DNA from: Pedobacter sp. W3I1 | GTDB taxonomy: Bacteria > Bacteroidota > Bacteroidia > Sphingobacteriales > Sphingobacteriaceae | DNA length: 64,000 nt | Assembly (NCBI RefSeq): GCF_030816015.1 | Contig: NZ_JAUSXN010000001.1 | Coordinates: 1,860,001-1,924,000, forward strand | Direction: 5' to 3' | Shown here: positions 17,825 through 26,538 of the stretch, piece after piece | How the letters are laid out: every line of letters begins with the position of its first letter | Numbering within the stretch: the first letter of the stretch is position 1 | Made by a program: the position numbers and the translations under genes | Notes under the pieces: model-generated | Databases searched by the model: none | Seen by the model: the letters and a program-made list of their open reading frames with translations, nothing else | Told to the model about the DNA's origin: nothing

Positions 17825-19522
17825 TTAAAACGAATACGTTAATCCTCCGAAAATATTAAACCCGTTCATCTGGTAGTACAAATACCTGCTGTAGTTTGTA
17901 TTTAAGATATTGTTTGCTTTAGCAAAAACAGAGAACTTTTTGTTGATGCGGTAATCAGCACCAAGGCCCAAATCTACATACCCTTTAACCGTTTCAATAA
18001 GCTCTATATTGGTGTTTGGAATTACGTATTGTGAAGCGGGAACAGGAGCGCCGGTATATACTTTTGCTTTAATATCATCCTGAATTACAACAGCAGCGTT
18101 AAAGCTTAGTTTTTTATTGTAGGTATAAACAAGGTTCGAGCTTACTTTTAAACCCGGTTTAAACCAGGAGTAAGTCTCTGCAGCAGGTTTCCAATCGTCG
18201 ATATTTAATTTACCGGTCCATTTTAAGGCATCGCTTACCTGAACAGAAATTTCACCTTCTAAACCTGTTAATTTCGTTTTACCGAAATCGTATATTACAT
18301 CAAATTTGTTAAAATCAGTAAAGTTGTTCACGAACAAAGGCATATCATCGAACTGTTTTACATATACACGTGCTTTGTAACCAAAACCCGGTCCACCAGT
18401 ACCTTTAATCCCAGCACTGAAACTTAACTTTTCAACGGTGTTTTTAACCACGATATTGCTGTTCAACCAAGGGTTTTCATCAGTAAAGCCTTTTAGCGAG
18501 TTTCTGTTAACATCACCTTTAACTTCTCCAAAAACCTGTAAATAATCAGGAATTAAAGTGAAATCGGCCGTAACGGCAGGGAAGATTTTAGAGCTGCTAA
18601 CAGCACCAAATTCCTGTACGAAATTAATTCCTGCTGTAATTTTAGCTCCTTTAACCTGTAAACGGATATACGGGTTTAAACGCAATAGATTGTTCCCAAC
18701 ACTGGTTAATGCATCTTTGCTATTACCGAATTCAGTTGATGCGGCCAGGCCAAGGTTTAACGAATGAATACGTTTGTTTACATAACCGTTTAAGCTCAAG
18801 TAGTTTTCTTTGGCACTGAATTTATCATTCCAGATATAACCATTGGCTTTTAACGCATAACTAAAAGCATCTTCATCTTCGGTAAAGTTTTTTACCAGCT
18901 CACCTTCCAGTTCGATCGTGGTTAAAGCTTGTTTATCAGGATTAGGATTTAGTGTAGGCCGGGCATCATCTATACCATAAAAGTAAGTGCCATTGCGCTC
19001 AAAATTGATGCGGCCACTCACGGTATTCTGCTCTAAAATACTACGGCCAAAAATGCTTAACTGTTGGTTGCTGCTATTCTGCTTGTTCAGCTTTCCTTCC
19101 TGACTAAAATGTTTAAAGTATCCACCAAGCTGTAAACCTTCATCTTTACCGGTATTAAAATAAGCTTCGCCCAAAAGGGTAGCCAACGATCCGAATGCAC
19201 CTTTTACATAGTTATTAACCAATATGCTTTCTTTTTCTTCAGCTAAGGCTTGTGCCTGTAGTTTTTGGATATCACTGTTCAAGTCCAGTTTTCTATCCAA
19301 AATGCTGTAGTTTAATTTTGCTTTATAAGTTTTAACATCATCCAAATTCGGGCTTCTTCTTAGCTTTACAGCCTCTGCCAAAATTGGTTTATATGGACGC
19401 ACTACTTCAATCTCTTCGTTTACAACCGCTTTTTCCTCAGTTTTTTTATCCTGCGCCTGAGAAGTCATTAATCCAGCAGCTAAAAAAAACAGTGAACTAT
19501 ATATATATTTAATCGATTTCAT
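17825..19522 (-). CDS. Outer membrane beta-barrel protein, TonB-receptor-like without plug
   Basis: The 565-residue protein has a signal peptide (residues 1-24, ending TSQAQ) and the segment NEEIEVVRPYKPILAEAVKLRRSPNL, followed by a coiled or helical stretch (about 75-105). The rest alternates like a TonB-receptor barrel, ending NIFGGLTYSF. There is no plug domain, so it is unlikely to be an active TonB transporter. It starts 4 nt after the stop of a 1010-residue TPR protein, so the two are one operon and probably one envelope complex. The same pairing is common in Bacteroidota, from general knowledge; its function is not established to my knowledge. Confidence 0.75.
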   Translation of the reverse strand: MKSIKYIYSSLFFLAAGLMTSQAQDKKTEEKAVVNEEIEVVRPYKPILAEAVKLRRSPNLDDVKTYKAKLNYSILDRKLDLNSDIQKLQAQALAEEKESILVNNYVKGAFGSLATLLGEAYFNTGKDEGLQLGGYFKHFSQEGKLNKQNSSNQQLSIFGRSILEQNTVSGRINFERNGTYFYGIDDARPTLNPNPDKQALTTIELEGELVKNFTEDEDAFSYALKANGYIWNDKFSAKENYLSLNGYVNKRIHSLNLGLAASTEFGNSKDALTSVGNNLLRLNPYIRLQVKGAKITAGINFVQEFGAVSSSKIFPAVTADFTLIPDYLQVFGEVKGDVNRNSLKGFTDENPWLNSNIVVKNTVEKLSFSAGIKGTGGPGFGYKARVYVKQFDDMPLFVNNFTDFNKFDVIYDFGKTKLTGLEGEISVQVSDALKWTGKLNIDDWKPAAETYSWFKPGLKVSSNLVYTYNKKLSFNAAVVIQDDIKAKVYTGAPVPASQYVIPNTNIELIETVKGYVDLGLGADYRINKKFSVFAKANNILNTNYSRYLYYQMNGFNIFGGLTYSF

Positions 19523-19526
19523 AATG

Positions 19527-22500
19527 CTACTTCTTCTGGTTTAGTTTTTCTAGTTTTTCTTTGGCTGTAGGGATGATATCATCCTTGCCTTCGTAATTAT
19601 CAATTATACTGAGAAGTGTACTTTTTGCCTGTAAATTGTCTTTTAGCGCTACATAATTATCAGATAAAAGGATAAATGCCTTCGCTACCCAGTAATCGTA
19701 AGCGGCCATGTTGTTAACCAAGTCAAAACAGGTTTTAGATGAGGTTTTGAAATCACCTTTGTTATATTCCAATAAAGCTAAATTGTATTTTGCCTCGGCA
19801 GCGGCAATGGTTTTTGTTTTAGCCACCACATTTTTAAATTCTTTTATGGCTGTGGTCGTATCGCCTTTTAATAAGTAGGCTTTACCAGAGTATAAGCTCG
19901 AACTGTTTTTTTCTTCTTCCGAAGCTTTTTCCGATTCTTTGGTTAGCTGTGCATATTTAAGCATGTCATCAGGCATATTTAAGGCGGTGTAAGCCTTTAA
20001 CAAATTATTAATGGCAAAACTATAATGCGACTTGTAATCGGTTGTAGTTTCTAATCTTTTCAGGTAAACAATCGCTTCGTTGTATTTCTTCTGGTTTAAG
20101 AAGAGTTGAGAGATACTTACCAAAGAACGCTCGGTATAATCACTCGTCCAGTCGTTCAAGATAAACTCGTAATCAGGAATGGCTTCATCCGGGCGACCTA
20201 ATTTAACCAATGATTCTGCTCTGATAAATTTAGCCTCTTTTTCATGGTTAGCCTTAGGGAATTTATCAAAGTAAGCATTTACTGCCTGGAATGCACCATT
20301 GGCATCGCCTTTTAAATAGGTGTTATTGGCAGCGGCAAAAACGATGTTATCCTGTTCAGAGCCCGAGTAATTTCCAAGTGGAGTAGTAGCGGCATAGGTG
20401 ATAAAACCATTTGCATCGCCACGATCTACATAAATGTTTTTGATCGATTCCATTGCTTGTTTAGCCTCGTCGGCTGTTGGATAATCGCGGATTACCTTTT
20501 TGAACGATTCTAAAGCGGCATCATCCTGATCCTGGTTGTATTGAACCAAACCAATGGTAACCAAAGCTTTTGCTACATAACTACTGCGTGGATATTTGGC
20601 CACCAATTCTACCAGATCTGATTTAGATTTATCAAAATCGCCTTTGTTAAAATAGGTATAAGCCGTTTCAAAGCCTGCATCATCTGCATAGTTTGAGTTT
20701 GGAAAAGCCTTTAATAAACTTTGCATGGTTGCAATTTTTGCATCATACTGGTTTTCCAATCCCTGGATCATTCCTTTTTGGAAAGTCGCATAATCTTCTG
20801 AAGTGGTATTGCGGCTGATGATTTTGTTATAGTTAGCCATTGCATCACCATAGTTCTTGTTTACGAAATACGAATCTGCTAAACGGATGGTGGCATCATC
20901 AATGGTTTTTTGATCTTTATCATTGCCCGCCAGGAATTTTTCGAAGTAAGTAGCTGCCTTGCTGTATTTCTCATCTTCAAACGCGGCATAAGCCAATGCG
21001 TAGTTCGCGAAATTGTAAACACCGGTTTTATCGGCATCGGGCATTTTCAAAAATTTCTCAAAGTTGGAAACAGCTTCACCGAACTTGCGCAGTTCGTACA
21101 TCGATTCTGCTTTCCAGTAAGTGTTTAAGGCATTGATCTCATTGTCTTCCGGAAATTTCTCAGAACGCAAAAACATCGATAATGCATTTGGGAAAGCTCT
21201 TTCGTTGTAAAACTCTAATCCGCGGAAATAGGTAACTTTCTGATAAGCTTCTTTTGCTTCCAGGGTTTTATCCGGAATAGGCTCCAAAATATCTACAGCC
21301 GCCTGGTAGTTTTTAGTGGTTAATAATACCTCGCCTAGTAAAGTTTTCGCTTCGTTTATCTTACGCGATTTCGGGAAAGTTTTTAAGAAACCTTGTGTAG
21401 CCTCTAGCGCCTGCTGATGGAATTCTAATTCGTAACTTAATTTAGCATAATTTAACCAGGCTTCTTCCTGTATACCCTTATCAAAACTTAAACGCGATGC
21501 CCTGAAAAAAGCACTCTGCGCTTTAGGTTTATCGCCCAATTGAATAAAGGCTTTACCCAAAGTATGCATACCATTTTGAAGGTAAACATCATCGGTATTT
21601 AGTTTTTCTAAAACGGCAACAGACTCTTTGTACTTTTTATTCTGGAACAAAGAATATCCGTATTGGTAAATGAAGAGGTTATTCTTGGTTTCGCTTTTAT
21701 CTTTTGCATAATATTCGGCGAAATACTTTTCAGCATTTTTGAATTCGGATTTTGCAAAGTACGATGCGGCAACCAAACTCAACATTTCAGGTTCAAACTG
21801 TTGTTTGGTTTTTTGAATCGCTGCCAAAGCATAGCTGATTACATCATCGTAACGCTCGTCAAGGTAATACATCGAAGTGATGTAGTATGGATAACTCGCC
21901 TCGTAAGTAGGAGAGCCCTTTAGCTTTTCGAAGTTGGCCAAAGCTGTTTTATACTCTTTGTTTAAGTAATTGATATAAGCAAAGTAGTAGGTGGCACTTT
22001 CCTGAAAATCGCCTTCTTCTCTTTTAACTTTTTCGAATAAAGGTTCTGCTTTATCGTAATCCTTTAATTCAAAATAAGCGTAACCTTGTTTAAATTGGTA
22101 TTCGTTTCTTTGTTTGCCCGAAAGTGTAGAAGGATCGGTTTTTTCGAACCATTCTAAAGCTTTTTTATAATTTTTCTGGTTGAAATATGTTTTTCCAACA
22201 TAAAAATAGGCGAGTTTGGTGTTCGGGTTTAACGGATAATCGCGAATAAAGGCCTGGAATAAACTTTCAGCATCGCTGTTGGTTAACTCAAGCGCACAAA
22301 CGGCGGCATAAAATTTTGCATTCTCTTTAAGTAAAGATAACTCAGCATTGCTCTCCGTTTGGGTAGAAGGTTTATAACGTTGCAGCTCAACAAGTTTAAA
22401 CTGTTGCGCAGCTGCAGTGTATTTTTCTTTGTCTAATAATTCTAAGCCCGTTTGATAGTTTTTGTTGAGGTTTTGCACGGCGCTAACCTGAGCGTAGGTG

Positions 22501-22559
22501 CTAAAACTTCCTGCTAAAATTAGCGGAATTAGTAAGTATTTTTTTTGCATTGGTTTCAA
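19527..22559 (-). CDS. Large periplasmic TPR-repeat protein
   Basis: The 1010-residue protein has a signal peptide (residues 1-23, ending FSTYA) and then tandem TPR-like helices over nearly the whole length (LAYFYVGKTYFNQKNYKKAL, YQFKQGYAYFELKDYDKAE, AGFETAYTYFNKGDFDKSK and many more), ending in a basic KLEKLNQKK. Several repeats are YbgF-like (ATYYFAYINYLNKEYKTAL). TPR arrays are protein-binding scaffolds, here in the periplasm or at the inner face of the outer membrane. The next gene, 4 nt downstream, is a plug-less barrel, the likely partner. The start has ATG codons at 22559 and 22550. Confidence 0.85.
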   Translation of the reverse strand: MKPMQKKYLLIPLILAGSFSTYAQVSAVQNLNKNYQTGLELLDKEKYTAAAQQFKLVELQRYKPSTQTESNAELSLLKENAKFYAAVCALELTNSDAESLFQAFIRDYPLNPNTKLAYFYVGKTYFNQKNYKKALEWFEKTDPSTLSGKQRNEYQFKQGYAYFELKDYDKAEPLFEKVKREEGDFQESATYYFAYINYLNKEYKTALANFEKLKGSPTYEASYPYYITSMYYLDERYDDVISYALAAIQKTKQQFEPEMLSLVAASYFAKSEFKNAEKYFAEYYAKDKSETKNNLFIYQYGYSLFQNKKYKESVAVLEKLNTDDVYLQNGMHTLGKAFIQLGDKPKAQSAFFRASRLSFDKGIQEEAWLNYAKLSYELEFHQQALEATQGFLKTFPKSRKINEAKTLLGEVLLTTKNYQAAVDILEPIPDKTLEAKEAYQKVTYFRGLEFYNERAFPNALSMFLRSEKFPEDNEINALNTYWKAESMYELRKFGEAVSNFEKFLKMPDADKTGVYNFANYALAYAAFEDEKYSKAATYFEKFLAGNDKDQKTIDDATIRLADSYFVNKNYGDAMANYNKIISRNTTSEDYATFQKGMIQGLENQYDAKIATMQSLLKAFPNSNYADDAGFETAYTYFNKGDFDKSKSDLVELVAKYPRSSYVAKALVTIGLVQYNQDQDDAALESFKKVIRDYPTADEAKQAMESIKNIYVDRGDANGFITYAATTPLGNYSGSEQDNIVFAAANNTYLKGDANGAFQAVNAYFDKFPKANHEKEAKFIRAESLVKLGRPDEAIPDYEFILNDWTSDYTERSLVSISQLFLNQKKYNEAIVYLKRLETTTDYKSHYSFAINNLLKAYTALNMPDDMLKYAQLTKESEKASEEEKNSSSLYSGKAYLLKGDTTTAIKEFKNVVAKTKTIAAAEAKYNLALLEYNKGDFKTSSKTCFDLVNNMAAYDYWVAKAFILLSDNYVALKDNLQAKSTLLSIIDNYEGKDDIIPTAKEKLEKLNQKK

Positions 22560-23010
22560 ATATGGTTGGTACTAAATTAGAAATAGTATCAAAGCTTATC
22601 AACAGAAGTAATTAACATCTGTTAATAACACAAATTAACGATGGGATTTTTGGTTTGGTATTAAGGGGTGGACGAATGTGGAAAAGTTGAAGGGTTCATT
22701 GGTCATTAGTTCAATGGCGGGTTGCCTATGGTTGATGGTTTGATAATTCATAGTTGATGGCCAAGTGGTTTAACTAACGATTTATGAGCAGGTTGCCTAG
22801 CATTGATGGTTGAAAGCTTACTGGGTTGTCCCTTATGGCTATCCAGCTATTGACCAAGGACTTATTAACCAAGCCTCCTGAATTAGCGTAGTTTTACTAG
22901 GTATAATGAACTATTGACCCATGAACTTTAAGCCTCAGAACTCAAGACTTAGGACTAATGACTGTAGACTTAGCATTATGGACTCCCAACTCCAATCTCT
23001 CAACTCAAAA
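22560..23010. repeat. Gene-free gap with G/T-rich then C/A-rich degenerate short-period tracts
   Basis: On the plus strand, roughly 22690-22830 is rich in GGTTGATGG/TTCATTGGTC-like words. Roughly 22840-23010 is rich in the reverse type (ACTCAAGACTTAGGACTAAT). The two halves are thus inverted relative to each other, with a period near 7 nt. The C/A tract ends at the pyrB stop. No gene is seen. Confidence 0.6.
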
Positions 23011-23940
23011 CTAACCCTGACTTGCCAGCAAATACAGCACGGCCATTCTTATCGCCACTCCGTTTTCTACCTGTTCTAAAATGATCGATTGTTTGCTGTC
23101 GGCCACGTCGCTTGTAATCTCAACGCCTCTGTTTATGGGGCCAGGGTGCATTACAATAATTTCTTTATCGAGGTTATCTAAGATTTGTTTATTTAAGCCG
23201 TACATCATGGCGTATTCCCTTAACGATGGGAAATATTTAATGTCCTGGCGCTCCAATTGAATGCGTAGCATATTGGCTACATCGCACCAGTTCAGGGCTT
23301 TAATTAAATTATGCTCAACTTTTACTCCAAGTTGATGGATGTGTTTTGGGATTAATGTTGTAGGGCCGCAAACCATTACCTCTGCACCTAAACGCTGCAG
23401 GCACAGAATGTTTGATATGGCCACACGAGAGTGCAGGATATCGCCCACAATGACCACTTTTTTGCCGGCTACATCGCCAAGTTTCTGACGGATAGAGAAA
23501 GCATCAAGTAAGGCTTGTGTTGGATGTTCGTGCGCACCATCTCCGGCATTTACAATCTGGGCCTTTACGTGTTTACTTAAAAACTGACCAGCACCAGCAT
23601 AAGGATGACGCATCACCACCATATCAACTTTCATTGATAAGATGTTGTTTACGGTATCGATCAGGGTTTCGCCTTTACTCACTGATGAAGATGAAGCGGC
23701 AAAATTAACCACATCAGCCGAAAGTCTTTTTTCGGCAAGTTCGAATGAAAGTTTGGTGCGTGTAGAGTTTTCGAAAAAGATATTGGCAATCGTAATATCA
23801 CGAAGCGAAGGAACCTTTTTTATCGGTCTGTTAATTACTTCCTTGAAATTATCTGCAGTTTCGAAAATCAATTCGATATCATTCCGGTTAATATCTTTAA
23901 TGCCTAAAAGATGTCGGGTTGATAGTTTTTCTGCTGCCAT
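23011..23940 (-). CDS. pyrB: Aspartate carbamoyltransferase catalytic subunit
   Basis: The enzyme joins carbamoyl phosphate to aspartate, the first committed step of pyrimidine synthesis, in the cytoplasm. Residues 59-66 (STRTKLSF) are the carbamoyl phosphate loop, residues 139-142 (HPTQ) are the second conserved motif, and HPGPINRG is the C-terminal aspartate-side motif. The 309-residue length is normal for a catalytic chain. Its ATG lies 2 nt after the pyrR stop, so pyrR-pyrB form an operon, a common pairing. No pyrI regulatory gene is adjacent. The 3' side ends in a degenerate G/T-rich tract. Confidence 0.97.
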   Translation of the reverse strand: MAAEKLSTRHLLGIKDINRNDIELIFETADNFKEVINRPIKKVPSLRDITIANIFFENSTRTKLSFELAEKRLSADVVNFAASSSSVSKGETLIDTVNNILSMKVDMVVMRHPYAGAGQFLSKHVKAQIVNAGDGAHEHPTQALLDAFSIRQKLGDVAGKKVVIVGDILHSRVAISNILCLQRLGAEVMVCGPTTLIPKHIHQLGVKVEHNLIKALNWCDVANMLRIQLERQDIKYFPSLREYAMMYGLNKQILDNLDKEIIVMHPGPINRGVEITSDVADSKQSIILEQVENGVAIRMAVLYLLASQG

Positions 23941-23942
23941 TT

Positions 23943-24491
23943 TTATTTATTATTTTCGGATATTAAAATCACTTTATCTTCACTTCCTTCACTCGCCCAG
24001 GTTACTTTTACCTGTTGTGAGTTTAAGCTATCTACCTGATGCCCAATGTAATCGGGCTCGATAGGTAAATGTCTGCTAAACCTACGGTCTATTAAAACCA
24101 AAAGTTCCACTTTCTCCGGGCGGCCATATGCAAGCAAGGCATCAAGTGCAGCCCTAATGGTTCTGCCCGTCCAAAGTACATCATCAATTAAGATTACTTT
24201 TTTACCTTCAATGATAAAATCGATTGAGTTGCTGCTTGCGGTAACCAATCCGTCTTTACGGCGGAAATCATCTCTAAAGAAAGTAATATCAAGGTTTCCC
24301 TTTAAAATTTTCTTGTTTTTAAGGATAAGTTGAAGATCCTGATGAATGCGATCTGCCAAAAAAATACCCCTCGGCTGGATGCCAATTAAAACGGTATTCG
24401 CGAAATCGTCGTGGTTTTCAATTAATTGATGGCAGAGCCTCTTAATTGTAATCTGAATTTTTTGTCCGTCAAGAAGTGTTTTCTTTTGCAT
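23943..24491 (-). CDS. pyrR: Bifunctional pyr operon regulator / uracil phosphoribosyltransferase
   Basis: The PRPP-binding motif is at about residues 99-111 (VILIDDVLWTGRT), and the 182-residue length fits PyrR. I use ATG 24491, which gives MQKKTLLDG; the in-frame TTG at 24509 would add six residues and lies inside a -7 box. PyrR proteins bind UMP and attenuate pyr mRNA in Firmicutes and also have UPRTase activity. Whether this one regulates mRNA is unknown, as no attenuator hairpin was seen in the short leader. It is the first gene of the pyrR-pyrB pair. Confidence 0.93.
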   Translation of the reverse strand: MQKKTLLDGQKIQITIKRLCHQLIENHDDFANTVLIGIQPRGIFLADRIHQDLQLILKNKKILKGNLDITFFRDDFRRKDGLVTASSNSIDFIIEGKKVILIDDVLWTGRTIRAALDALLAYGRPEKVELLVLIDRRFSRHLPIEPDYIGHQVDSLNSQQVKVTWASEGSEDKVILISENNK

Positions 24492-24506
24492 TGAAGAAGG
24501 ATTGGG

Positions 24507-24514
24507 CAAATATA
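24507..24514 (-). promoter_or_regulatory. -7 box (TATATTTG) of pyrR
   Basis: The minus-strand TATATTTG matches TAnnTTTG and lies 15 nt before ATG 24491. It overlaps the alternative TTG start at 24509, which supports the ATG. Confidence 0.45.
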
Positions 24515-24839
24515 TAAAAATGTTTTAAGGTTATAAAGTTGAAGGTTGATTGTTTTAGTATTTGAGTGTTAAAATGCTCTCTATCAAAATGTAAATACGT
24601 AAAATAAATTTTTAGGGAGTTGAAAAGACTAAAGTACAAGATTCATATTAGGGTTATAGTATGTCCTTTAAGCTCTAGTCTTTCTACATTAAGCTTATCT
24701 TTTGGAAAGCAAGTACAGTTTTCATCTTAATGTTAGTCCGGCTGTACACTGTAGTCCCCATTTTCAATCGGGAGCTGCCGTTTCCATCCGGTTTAGATGG
24801 CCACTTGTTGCAGCTGTTAAAGATTTAAAACCCACCGTT
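24515..24839. other. Gap with no recognised element
   Basis: This stretch of about 325 nt is AT-rich. I see no gene, RNA or clear repeat in it. Confidence 0.5.
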
Positions 24840-25661
24840 TCAACTATTCTGGTCCAGTTCAATCAATGCTAAAAGCTTATGGTTAATCAATTTGGTGATG
24901 CTGTTTTTTTGATCACCGATTAACTTTCCATCGACTTTGTTAACTGGAAAGGCATTTTTGGTAGAACTGCTGATAAAAGCTTCTTTGGCATGATACACCT
25001 CATCTAAGGTAAAATCCCTTTCCACAAATGTATAGTTGGGAATGTCTAAACCTAAAATTTTACTTCTTGTAATGCCTTTCAGAATTTCATGTTTAGCGGT
25101 AATGATTTCGTTCCCGGTAATGATGAAGAAGTTCGCCCTAGGGCATTCCCTTACCGTTTCGTTATTATGATAAAGCAGGTCGTCAGCATCGCTTTCACTA
25201 ACAAACTTCTGTAAACGGATGGCCTGTAAGTAATCAATCGTTTTTACCTGCGGAATTTGCCGTTGATGGTTATAACTCACCAGGGCAAGTGCTTTGCTAG
25301 TTTCACTTTCAATAATATTTAATGGAGTTTGAATGATGATGAGGTTTGGTTTTACCATGGTGTAACCATCGTCGGAAAAACCACCGGTTAATATCATTTT
25401 GATTCCCGAATTTGGGATGTTGTTTTTTTCGATCAGTTTAAGGATAGCCTCATGAAGCTGCGTTCTGTCGAGTTCCACTTCCAGGTTCATTTCTTTGGCC
25501 GAGTGATAGAAACGGTTGAAATAATCCTGTATAAAAATGGGTTTGTTGTTGATTGTTTTTATAAAATCGAAAATTCCATAACCTCTTTGGATAGACAGGT
25601 CAGCTACTGAAATATTGGCTTCTTCCTTTAAAAACAGCTTATTGTTGATTGAAATATACAT
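24840..25661 (-). CDS. Class IV PLP-dependent aminotransferase
   Basis: The 273-residue protein starts MYISINNKLFLKEEANISV and has fold-type IV features: the N-terminal RGYGIFDFIKT, PLP-lysine K140 in QVKTIDYLQA, and a following phosphate-side segment NETVRECPRANFFII. The family includes D-amino acid and branched-chain aminotransferases and 4-amino-4-deoxychorismate lyase (PabC). A PabB homologue lies 23 kb away, so PabC is possible, but nothing nearby decides it. It is a stand-alone gene. The class is certain; the substrate is not. Confidence 0.85.
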   Translation of the reverse strand: MYISINNKLFLKEEANISVADLSIQRGYGIFDFIKTINNKPIFIQDYFNRFYHSAKEMNLEVELDRTQLHEAILKLIEKNNIPNSGIKMILTGGFSDDGYTMVKPNLIIIQTPLNIIESETSKALALVSYNHQRQIPQVKTIDYLQAIRLQKFVSESDADDLLYHNNETVRECPRANFFIITGNEIITAKHEILKGITRSKILGLDIPNYTFVERDFTLDEVYHAKEAFISSSTKNAFPVNKVDGKLIGDQKNSITKLINHKLLALIELDQNS

Positions 25662-25792
25662 ACTTATGAAGCTTGATTAACCAATAAGCTAATGTACAGG
25701 ATTATCTTTTTATCGCCAATAAACCCATCAAATAAATAGGAATAATACATAAACCTGATTTTTATTGCTGCGGTAATGGCTAACTTTATTCT

Positions 25793-26191
25793 ATGGACCA
25801 ACCGGTAATTTTCTTTGATGGCGTTTGCAACTTATGTAATGCATCGGTGCAGTTTGTGATTGCGCACGACAGAAAAGATCAATTCAAGTTTACTGCACTG
25901 CAAGGTGATTACGCCAGAGAAGTGTTGCCTAAGTTTAATGCTGATTCAGAAAAGTTAAATACCATTTTATTGCTGAAGGACGGAAAAATCTATACTAAAT
26001 CTTCAGCGGCATTACGTGTGGCCAGAAAACTTAATGGATTAATTCCGCTTCTTTATGCATTTCTCCTGGTTCCTAAATTTATCCGCGATTGGGTTTACGA
26101 TATTATTGCCAAAAACCGTTACCAATGGTGGGGAAAGCAGGAGAGTTGTTGGGTGCCAACACCCGAATTGAAAAGTAAATTTATTGCTTAA
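25793..26191 (+). CDS. DCC-family (DUF393) thiol-disulfide oxidoreductase-like protein
   Basis: The 132-residue protein opens with VIFFDGVCNLCN, the DxxCxxC signature of the DCC family, with Cys12 and Cys15. The middle holds FTALQGDYAREVL, and the C-terminal part holds the family's RDWVYDIIAKNRYQWWGK. The fold is thioredoxin-like and a redox role is presumed, though activity is poorly characterised. No signal peptide is present. It is convergent with the small membrane gene at 26188, the two coding ends overlapping by 4 nt. Confidence 0.88.
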   Translation: MDQPVIFFDGVCNLCNASVQFVIAHDRKDQFKFTALQGDYAREVLPKFNADSEKLNTILLLKDGKIYTKSSAALRVARKLNGLIPLLYAFLLVPKFIRDWVYDIIAKNRYQWWGKQESCWVPTPELKSKFIA

Positions 26192-26394
26192 TTTTGTTGA
26201 TCATTCTTTTTTCTACCCGGCGACCAAAGCCAAAGTGTTAAAACAATCAATGGTATGGTAATACTTAAGGCGATTACAATCATGATGGCTTTTTGCTTAA
26301 CCATATCTGGCGCAGTAGAATTAAACACATAGACCGTTTCTTTAATGGCAAATAAGGTAATGATGGTAGAAAGGACAGCAAATAGTTTACGCAT
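26188..26394 (-). CDS. Small two-helix membrane protein (68 aa)
   Basis: The frame encodes two hydrophobic helices, residues 4-24 (LFAVLSTIITLFAIKETVYVF) and 36-57 (AIMIVIALSITIPLIVLTLWLW), and a charged tail (SPGRKKNDQQN). The layout fits a small inner-membrane protein with both ends in the cytoplasm. It overlaps the end of the convergent DCC gene by 4 nt. Function is unknown. Confidence 0.6.
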   Translation of the reverse strand: MRKLFAVLSTIITLFAIKETVYVFNSTAPDMVKQKAIMIVIALSITIPLIVLTLWLWSPGRKKNDQQN

Positions 26395-26538
26395 GATTTT
26401 GTTTTGAATGCAAAGATTGCATTTATTTTTAAAATTACACCTGTACTACATGGAAGTTGTTTTACTGGAGCCAAAGTTATATCAACGAGTTAGGTTTTGA
26501 TCATTTAATTGAAGGTTGTGCATCGGCCGATCAATTGA

